Below the pieces are notes generated by a model. The model made no database searches and was not told the DNA's origin. It saw only the letters and a list, made by a program, of their open reading frames with translations. This document shows positions 56,466 to 64,000 of a DNA stretch of 64,000 nucleotides, piece after piece. Positions within the stretch are counted from its first letter, which is position 1. Every line of letters begins with the position of its first letter. This DNA is from Galeopsis tetrahit (taxonomy: Eukaryota; Streptophyta; Magnoliopsida; Lamiales; Lamiaceae), in contig OY776129.1 of assembly GCA_963675135.1 (NCBI GenBank), positions 72,261,348 through 72,325,347 of the forward strand, in the 5' to 3' direction. The translations under genes and the position numbers were made by a program.

Positions 56466-57051
56466 CATATCAATTGCACAATAAATTCGATTTAAATGTA
56501 ACTTTGTCTACTTTTTTAATGAATTCGAGCTGAATCCACCAATCGCTAACAAAATTTTGGAGAACCTGGGCTAAACAAATTTATTAAACTACAATTATAA
56601 TAATTTTTAAATGGTGGATAAAATCACTGAAATTGACATCTTCGTAAATTATAATCATGCGCTGCATTAAATGGTGAATACAATTTAAATTACACCCTTT
56701 TCTTTAAAACTTTTGACAAAAATAAATAATAAGTGAAAAATGCATTTTCCATATCCAGGCGTTGGAAAAGATCCAGATCAATATGAGCATGCCTTTTGTA
56801 TTAATTGAACAGTATGCAACTGTTTTCATTAATGTTTTTTTATTTTTTGCAATTGTTTTCTCGTAAAAATTATGATCAATGTTGAAAGACAGAACGCCCC
56901 AACCAAAATATTCATTTCATAATTTAGTTATAATTTGTTGAAGAGATCTTCCCCATATATCTGCACACTTACTTACCAACTGAATGTACACCATATACAA
57001 TTCGTTCATGTCTCTCCCATGCATCAATTAGAAAAGGTAGGAGGAGTTGCC
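56466..57051. other. 3' flank of the GH32 gene
   Basis: AT-rich, with the likely 3' UTR of the minus-strand GH32 gene at its right edge. No gene is seen. Confidence 0.5.
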
Positions 57052-59730
57052 TCAATGATTCATCTCACGAGGCATACTCATGCTCCACGCCTTCAGAGTA
57101 TCAATTTTGATAGTTTCAGTGCCGTTGTTAAACACAAACAAATGTGCATTTCCATACGTTGCTAGAGTTGGATAAACCCTTGATGTAATAACAGTCTTTC
57201 CTCCCGCCGCGAAACTCTCCACAACCGAATTATCAATCTGCAGCAAATAAACCATACTTAAGGACAGGGCTAACAATTTAAGTACCACAACTTTTAAAAC
57301 TCGCGAATTAATGTCAAATTAGCTAGGTTGATTCGGTCTTCAATTCACAACTTTTAAAAGTTAATGTGCTTAAATTGGCAGAGTAAATGGTCAAATGTGC
57401 ATACCAGACTCCTCAAAGAGAGCTTCTTGTCCTTCAAGTCGACGTTTACAAATCCTGCAAATGAAGGTTTGTATGCATCTTTTCCATCCTTCATGTAGCT
57501 CTTGCTATCCCTTAAGGTTGACCTATCAACACATTTTTGGACATATAAAGTGTTTAGATTTTGATAATGGAAGAATGTTTGTGAAGCATTTAGAAATACC
57601 TTGATGCATCCGAGCACATAAGAACAAGATGCTTGTCTTGATCCTTGAAAACTCTGAAAAAGACTGGTGTGTACTCCCCCAGGTTTACGGAAGCCAATGT
57701 TATGAGCCCAAATGGTCCTAATCCACCTTCAATTGATGAACCCTTGTGGCCGCAGATCTTATCTGCATCATATCTATCCCAACTTTGATCCCAGGGCTCT
57801 GCTTTGTCCAAGCTATCGAACGAGAAGGTAACATCTACATCGGCCTGCATTTGTGTAACTCAACCTCAAAGATCAATAAGATAGGCATGTATGATGTATC
57901 TTTCATTCAGCTCGTTTGCTTTGTGGGTTTAGAGCTAGTTTTTGTGTCAAGTCATGGGATGTGGTAGGATTAATCATTTACCCTACCTCTAAACCAACTA
58001 AACAAAAGAGTCCTTATACTTTGCTATCCTACAAAAATTGAAAGTTCTGTTCTTGAAATCCAATTAGTAGCAAAGAGATAGGTCTTATTGTTGTTACATT
58101 TGTCCAATTTTACCTGTGCAGCTGTTATTCCTTTGATTTCTATCTTTTGTCCCTTGAGGATCTTGATATTGCTCAATTCCACCTTGTTCCCTCTCAGGGT
58201 TTCCACTTCCTCAATAGGCCATTGCAACAGTTGCTTGCCATTGGGATCAAGCACAATTGTGCGAGGAATGAGCTGAAGAAAAAAAAAATAGAGTATAAAT
58301 GACAATTTTTTTTATGAACAAGCTGCATCTCATTCATGCAATTTTTTTTTACAATTTGTAATACCACAATGTTTATCAAGTGATTTAACTACGTACGTAT
58401 ATAAATTAAAACAACATCATTTTTTCATATACTTAATATATAAGTATAGTAGTAGAATATATGTATTTACCTGAATACCAGCCCAGCCCTTATAGATATC
58501 ATTTTCCGTAGTGTCGGACTCATTTGCCCAGCCCCACACAATCCTTCTGTTCTTACTAGGATCAAAGAAGGATTTGGATGCATAGAAGTTGCCATAATCA
58601 TACCTCAATCCATTCCAACTATCAATCATACCTTTATCAGGAACGTATATATCCTTTTTAATTAAATACGTACCCAGGGTATAATAGTCATATCTAGTGG
58701 TATCAAGACTCACTTTAAACACATGCTTCACATTTCGCCCCATCGCCGAAGTATCCAACCCGCCCTTAACCGAAACCGGGTAGAAATCGGGGCATTCCCA
58801 GTTCCCGGATCCAGCAATTGAATGCAAGGGTCGCTTTACTCTTTCCCAATGCATAAAATCCCTACTCTTGTACAAAAATGACATCCCTGTGTTTTCCTCC
58901 CTACCGCCTATCGTTATCCTCCATTGCCCATCTCGCCCCATCCACGCCGTTGTCGGGTCACGGAAGGCCGTTTTGTTAACGGCCTCATCCGCAACGATCA
59001 ACGGGTTGTTATCGGGTTTTATCCAATTCCGAAGATACGGGTCGGAAATATTTTCGGGAACGACGTAGTTTTGAACTTGCGTGTTGTTCTGGTCAATGAT
59101 TCCGGTGTAGAGGATAATGGGCTTGTTTCCGGGTAGAATCGTGGCGGATCCGGACCAACACCCGTATTTATCGAAGGGCTTTGACGGGTAAATTGCGTGT
59201 TCCACTTTTTTCCAGTTGATCAAGTCTCTTGATACTGAATGGGCCCAAACAATGTTGCCCCAAACTGCGCCTTTGGGGTTGTACTGATAAAACAGGTGGT
59301 ATATTCCATTGAAATACATTGGTCCTGCAGTTTTATTTATAATTAGAAATTTAGAATTAATTAATATTATTGATCATAGTTACATAAAATCTTAATTAAT
59401 TAACAAATACTCTCACGTACCATTTGGATCTGATCATGTTCATTCGTCGAAGCGTGCATCCATCGCCCAATACATGAAAAAGGAATTAATGTATATATGC
59501 ATGATTAATTCACCAAATTTAAGGGAAATTAATTAAAAAAAAATACCGTTGATCCAGTGTCTGGGGGGTTGAAAATGGTATCCAGTTCGGTGGTGTTGTT
59601 TGACATTTACAGCGGAAACAGAGTGTAAGCGGCGGAATACTTTGTGGGATGCTTCAACGCCATTTCTGTTTAGAAATGCTAATGATAATATAACTACCAA
59701 AGCCCAACACACACTCTTTGAACATTCCAT
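57052..59730 (-). CDS. GH32 cell-wall invertase-family protein, possible fructan exohydrolase
   Basis: Minus-strand exons: 59730-59547, 59429-59421 (9-nt mini-exon), 59324-58471, 58272-58114, 57844-57600, 57522-57405, 57237-57052; 1755 nt, 584 residues. GH32 enzymes hydrolyse beta-fructosides in the apoplast (this type) or vacuole. Features: a signal peptide (about residues 7-27); nucleophile Asp62 in WINDPNG, whose DPN is split across the mini-exon; RDP (186-188) as transition-state stabiliser; acid/base Glu241 in WECPDF, the cell-wall (Pro) rather than vacuolar (Val) form; and several N-x-S/T sites. A beta-sandwich domain fills the C-terminal third. Where sucrose-cleaving enzymes have Asp after GTY (Asp239 of Arabidopsis cwINV1), this protein has Leu285 (GTYLIKKD). 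Loss of that Asp is linked to fructan exohydrolases and defective invertases. Confidence 0.9.
59421..59429 (-). other. 9-nt mini-exon of the GH32 gene
   Basis: ATCCAAATG between AG and GT supplies most of the DPN of the active-site motif. This mini-exon is typical of plant GH32 genes and is easily lost in automatic annotation. Confidence 0.9.
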
Positions 59731-60157
59731 TAATTTTTTTATATTTATTATTATTTATTGGGCTTTGTTTGACACAATGAAGATTTTTTTTGTTTTTTTG
59801 GTTCTAATCGAAGAAAAATAAAATTATGGGAGTGTGCGTGTGATCGATGAACGACAAATTACAAAGAGTGGGTAATGGGTTTAAGAATATGGCTTCAAGG
59901 GAGGAAGACGAGATGATCCCTCATGATTCAATGCATAGGAAATAAAACTGGTAAACCATTAACTGCCCGCTTCTTTTGCTTAAATTCAACCGCTCTTTTT
60001 TTTTTTTCCTCTAATTCCAAAATTCAACTGATCGAGATGGATATATTTTTCTTGTAATACCAAGAATTTAATAATATATGATAATAGTATAAAATAATTC
60101 AATAAATGTATAATTTATTATGTGAAAATTATAAATATAATATATGGATATATGCAT
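59731..60157. other. Promoter side of the GH32 gene
   Basis: AT-rich flank between the GH32 start and the second Tat element. No clear TATA box at a usual distance and no other gene were seen. Confidence 0.5.
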
Positions 60158-60895
60158 TGATGCGTCGAAAAAGAACGCCTTCGGATATCGATTGTTCCTT
60201 TGCGAGCACTATTAATCACGAGTTTTAATCGTCTATTTATCCTTGGCAATCTCCTCGTAAATCTCCCAAGAATAACCTGCAAAAGTACGCCGGAGGGGGG
60301 CTCCGGCGTAGAAGCTCCGACGCTCAAGTCAGAATCGATCGTAGGCGAAATCAAAGAGGAATTCCCCTGTATATTTAGGGAAATTCCGGCGAATACAGTA
60401 ATATTTCTTCTCAATTCAGTGTGTAGTTCTTGAAAATGTGTATATTATGTAAAAAGTGAGTGAGAATATGGAAATAACCTGTTTAAATACCTGGCCTCCC
60501 TATCCGGAGAGGGAAAGACTTCTTCTTCCTATATTCTCGGCTCCTTCCCGTAAATCTGGCCTCAATTCCCTAAAGAATCGGTCTCACTCTCCCTGGAGAC
60601 TTGGTTCTTCAGCATATCCGCCCCTATCTTCGTGGGCTAATCCACTTATTTGACTTGACTAGGAAAGATTGACTAGTCTTCCCCTACTTGGGCCTGATCC
60701 TTTCAGGCCCAAGAGCCAGTAGTTTCTTCAAATACGGGCCAAAGGCCCAATCACCCTGATCTCTCTAATTTCCCTGCTTAAGCCTGGGGGTGTATTAATC
60801 CTGTTTCTTCAATATATTAACCTAATCACAACTATCATAATTTATCTCGTTTCCACGTGTCGACTTCTCAGAGAGCGACATATTTATCTACATCA
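60158..60895 (-). repeat. 3' LTR of the second Tat element
   Basis: 738 bp, read in reverse TGATGTAGATAAATATG ... GACGCATCA. It shares GTCGACACGTG near its start and ACGCCTTC/GGCGTTCTTT-type sequence near its end with the first element. A TATA-like TAAATATA lies at 60377-60370. The candidate 5-bp flank is TGCAT (60153-60157); the partner lies outside the window. Confidence 0.8.
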
Positions 60896-60912
60896 ACCAC
60901 TCCCCCCTACTC
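60896..60912 (-). other. Polypurine tract of the second Tat element
   Basis: On the minus strand, AGTAGGGGGGAGTGGT directly precedes the LTR. It is almost the same as the tract of the first element. Confidence 0.75.
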
Positions 60913-61411
60913 TCGTAAAAAAGATAATTTTTAAGAGAGTATGAAAAAATAATTAAATAAATCACAAGAGAAATAATTCGTTTCCTTCATCACTCCTTCT
61001 TCATATCTTAAAATGCGAAATATCTGGCTCCTAATAATTATTTACAGTCATCATGCCCTTTCCGCTTCCACACGCAAACCTACTCTTCGAAATCTGTAGC
61101 CAAACGTCTGCGCGAGGGGAACATGAGGCCGCCTCTTTTCAGGCACGCGCTTTTCTATTGGGGGGTATTTAATTCTTCTTGATTTTTACCCTTCTCTCTC
61201 CAGAGTAATTATTTCAAAACTTGAATTCGCTCCACTAAAAGAAAACCCTCTTCCCTTTTCTTCTCAAACTTATCCCCACTTCTTTACTCTCAGTTTTACT
61301 TCTGCAACTAACTTCTTCACGCACGACTATCGGTCAGTTCATCACCTTCGAAAACCGACCTCACTTCAGGTATCTCTTCTCCTTCCTCGTTTTTTCTTTT
61401 ACTGCAACCTC

Positions 61412-63503
61412 ATGTCATCTTCCCTTCAAACCTCGCCGGACTCGATATCCATGGAAAGTTCAACTTCCAACTCCCTTTCTATCTTTCCCATAACCGACCC
61501 CACTTTGGAAAATACAATCTCTGGTTCTTCCCTACTTCCTCCTGAGCGTGTTGCCGCCTTTCTCCGGTCGGGAATTTTCCCCACAGATTACATCGTTAGG
61601 GCAGCCCATAGGAAGGAACGCTCAAATTTTCCAGGTCCTAACACCTTGGCCTTCTGGGAAGCTCAACTAAAAGCAGGCCTCCGCTTTCCGATCCATCCTT
61701 ACTTTTCCGAAATTTCTACTTATCTTCGCATACCCCTCAACCAATTCACCCCCAATACTATTCGAGCAATGCTAGGTTTTTACATTTTGATGAAGGGGAA
61801 CGGTGGCGAACCCTCAGCCCAGCTTTTTCTGACTCAATACATATGTAAGTTCGCAGATGGGTTCTTCTATACCTCTGGCCGTCCTTCCAGGGCTGGGAAA
61901 TTCATGGAAAAGCTCCATGAAGGAGTCCAGGACTGGAAGGACTACTATTTCTTTGTTACAAACCCCGCTCCTTGGGATTTTCCTCACGAAGGGTGGATTT
62001 ATGAGAATCCTGGGGTACCCCGTCCTCCTCTTTCTGTTTGTTCTTCTCTGAATTTGGATGTGATGAACCACCTAAATGACAATGTTTCTGCTCACGGCTT
62101 TTTTGATGTAATGAGTATTTGTAAAAATCCTAGAGCCCTCTCTCATTTCGGTTTTGGTCGCCCTGATTATCCCTTAGGTCCCGACGATGGTAATACTATT
62201 TCTTTTCCTTAGTATTGTCATCACAACTGGGGCTGCCTTGTTTATTTAATGTCGTTTCATGTTTCTTTGTGCAGCTATGAGTTGGTTAACTCAAATCTCC
62301 CGTGATGCCACTCCTCTCTCGATTGTTGCTAAGTCTCCGGCCCCTGAAGGCTCCTCCAAGGCTCCCATTCCTCCTTCCCCAGTGAAACCTGCTACTGGGT
62401 CAGTTGCTAAGCGTACCCGTTCTTCCACTGAGAAAGCCCTGGTTTCCACGTTGCCTCCTGTCTTTGATGCTTCCAAGAAGAAGAAATCCAAGACAAAATC
62501 CTCTCTGCCTAATGTCGCTTCCGATGCTCCGGATGAGATTAATGTCGACCATCTCCTGGCTTTTATAGAGCGTTACACTCCGACCCCTGCCACTGAAGCC
62601 CTTAATGCTCTGTCCTTCGAAGAGCGGGTTGTGCATGCCGCTCATAGCTTTACCCAGGTAGTCTCTTCGTGTAGATACATTTCTAGGTAATTTTAATAGG
62701 AAAAAGTATATTTGTCTTACTTCTTTAGATAATTCATTATGTATTTTGGTCTCCTATTCTCCAATGTGTCTGAACGAGCTCTTCAGTCCCTTCAACTGGT
62801 GGATGATCTCCATAGCCAAGTAGAGTTGGAGAAGGTGAAGAAGGATATTCTCGAAGCAGAGTTACAGGACGCTAATCAGAGGTGTAAAGTACTCCAAACA
62901 ACGCTTTCGGGGGAGATTTCTTCGATGAAGAAAGAGTTTGGTAAACGGGTGGAACAACTGGAGGTTACTCTTCCTCAGGCTGGTATGAAATTGTGCATAG
63001 ATTCCCTGTTTACCTCTGCCGCAGGTCAGAAATTTCTAGGTACCCTGCATCGGGAGTGGCTGGAGGCCTTTCTTCAGAGTAGCAGCTTTTTGGGGGCGAT
63101 GGGTGCATATATCCCCCATTTTATTGATCATGGATTTTTCAACGCCGTAGCTGAGCATTCTGCTCCCGGATTTAATGGTCAGTACACTCGTGCCCTCCGG
63201 TTAGATGAACTGGACACTCCCCCTAAGTTTCCTGGAGATGCTAAAGAAGACATCAATACTCCCTGGTGGTTACCTGGGATGAGGAAGACGATCTTGGAGT
63301 TGAAGGATGCTGCCCTGAAATTGGATGATCTTGCACCGGCGAAGGATATGGCTTTCCCTATCCATGTGGACAACCCAACTCCGGTGGCCACTGTGACAAC
63401 AAGTGTTCTAATGGAGAAGGCAGAAGGAGGTGATTCGAGTGGGCGAGCTGAGGAGGCAGGAGAAGGTTCCGAGGGGAAGAATGATGTTCCCCTCTCTTCA
63501 TGA
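61412..63503 (+). CDS. Antisense accessory gene of the second Tat element (3 exons)
   Basis: Exon 1 61412-62189 (MSSSLQTSPDSISMESS), exon 2 62275-62657 (AMSWLTQISRDATPLS), exon 3 from about 62787 to 63503. Intron 1 splits the codon after GPDD, the same place and phase as in the gene at 22960-25139, and intron 2 ends exon 2 at the matching point. The exon 3 acceptor is uncertain: the acceptor at 62728 would meet a stop, while the AG at 62785-62786 is in frame. Shared parts: FPIHPYFSEISTYLRIPLNQ, a basic SKKKKSKTK stretch, a coiled coil (EKVKKDILEAELQDANQR), and IPHFIDHGFFNAVAEHSAPG. Unlike the first copy, exon 1 is fully open. Function is unknown; the N-terminal part resembles PF04195. Confidence 0.75.
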
Positions 63504-63950
63504 CTTTATTTCCCTGATAACACTTTGGTACTTTTTAAAACACTTTTTATTTTGTTCAGGCCTCTAAGGCCCTTTTGGTATTTTCCGGAGACTCCACACT
63601 CCGGGGTTTTTCTGTGGAGGGCTTAGGCATGGTGCCTTAAGTCTTGAATATTCCTGCTTCTCTTTCGTTTAATATCGTACCTGCACATTTATTACTTGGC
63701 ATGCATATATACATATATATCTCTATCTCTGCTACAAGGTGTGGTATCTGTTAGCATGTTTCCGACATTTTCTGGACACATAAAGGCTCTAAAGCTCCTA
63801 GAGGAACCTTAATGAGGAGATGGGGTTTATATCCCTGTACTTACTTGGTGATTTGCTAACGTTTCTAGTCCTTCTCTTGACACTAGAGTTTTTAGGGATT
63901 ATCCTCTCCCTTAGGTCAGAATTCGTAGGGATTATACTCTCCCTTAAGTT
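63504..63950. other. Spacer downstream of the accessory gene
   Basis: No coding signal. It contains a short inverted repeat around CTCCACACTCCGGGG and TCTGTGGAG (63590-63620) and imperfect duplications of TAGGGATTATACTCTCCCTT (about 63890-63950). Confidence 0.5.
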
Positions 63951-64000
63951 GTTTATACTCGTAAGAGTTAGTTTATACTCGTAAGAGTTAGTTTATACTC
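63951..64000. repeat. 20-bp tandem repeat at window end
   Basis: GTTTATACTCGTAAGAGTTA repeats two and a half times and runs off the window. It sits where the first Tat element has its 120-bp array. Confidence 0.85.

Larger units (their letters stand above)
60158..64000 (-). mobile_element. Second Tat-lineage Ty3/Gypsy element, minus orientation, cut by window end
   Basis: Starts with a reverse-oriented LTR (60158-60895), then the purine tract, then the antisense accessory gene (plus strand here). Layout matches the 3' third of the element at 14988-26331, with clearly different LTRs, so it is another family of the same lineage. gag and pol would lie beyond position 64000. Confidence 0.85.

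Overview
This is nuclear DNA from a flowering plant, most likely a eudicot. Genes have several short GT-AG introns. Intergenic DNA is AT-rich and most of it is transposon. Recognisable plant families are present: a Tat-lineage Ty3/Gypsy element, En/Spm (CACTA) elements, Mutator-like, Tourist and Stowaway miniature elements, a plant GH32 gene with its 9-nt mini-exon, and NOP58 behind telo-box and site II motifs. I cannot fix the genus; an asterid is only an impression.

There are four single-copy host genes. (1) 760-4225 (+): an eight-exon monoacylglycerol-lipase-type alpha/beta hydrolase. (2) 6557-9166 (-): a three-exon protein of the chloramphenicol-acetyltransferase/condensation fold. (3) 29259-32893 (-): NOP58, a core protein of box C/D snoRNPs. 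(4) 57052-59730 (-): a seven-exon secreted GH32 protein of the cell-wall invertase / fructan exohydrolase group. They are unrelated in function and show no shared operation; they are islands between transposon nests.

Nest A (about 12920-27990) has four levels. A fold-back element with long inverted repeats holds an LTR retrotransposon (12953-26750, target duplication GTTTT). The 3' LTR of that element holds a Tourist MITE (14928-26490, TTA). The MITE holds an 11.3-kb Tat-lineage Ty3/Gypsy element (14988-26331, CCAAC) whose LTRs differ at one base by eye. Nest B (35680-54429) is a Mutator-like MITE stretched to 18.7 kb by a solo-LTR-like insertion carrying CACTA-1 (37284-45021), by CACTA-2 (45705-53028, itself carrying a solo-LTR-like insertion), and by a second Mutator-like MITE (53079-54107). 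Two intact Mutator-like MITEs lie side by side upstream (33192-34486 and 34523-35657) and one lies downstream (54493-55414). From 60158 to the window end is the 3' part of a second Tat-lineage element in reverse orientation.

The most interesting signals are three. First, both Tat elements carry an antisense, three-exon accessory gene with matching exon structure between pol and the 3' LTR. Second, the GH32 protein has Leu where sucrose-cleaving cell-wall invertases usually have a key Asp, which suggests a fructan exohydrolase or a non-catalytic invertase. Third, MITE families with different ends share an internal module of GTCGAC hairpins. Comparing the two CACTA copies also shows a deletion with 7-bp microhomology, insertions without target duplications, and different inactivating lesions in each transposase.
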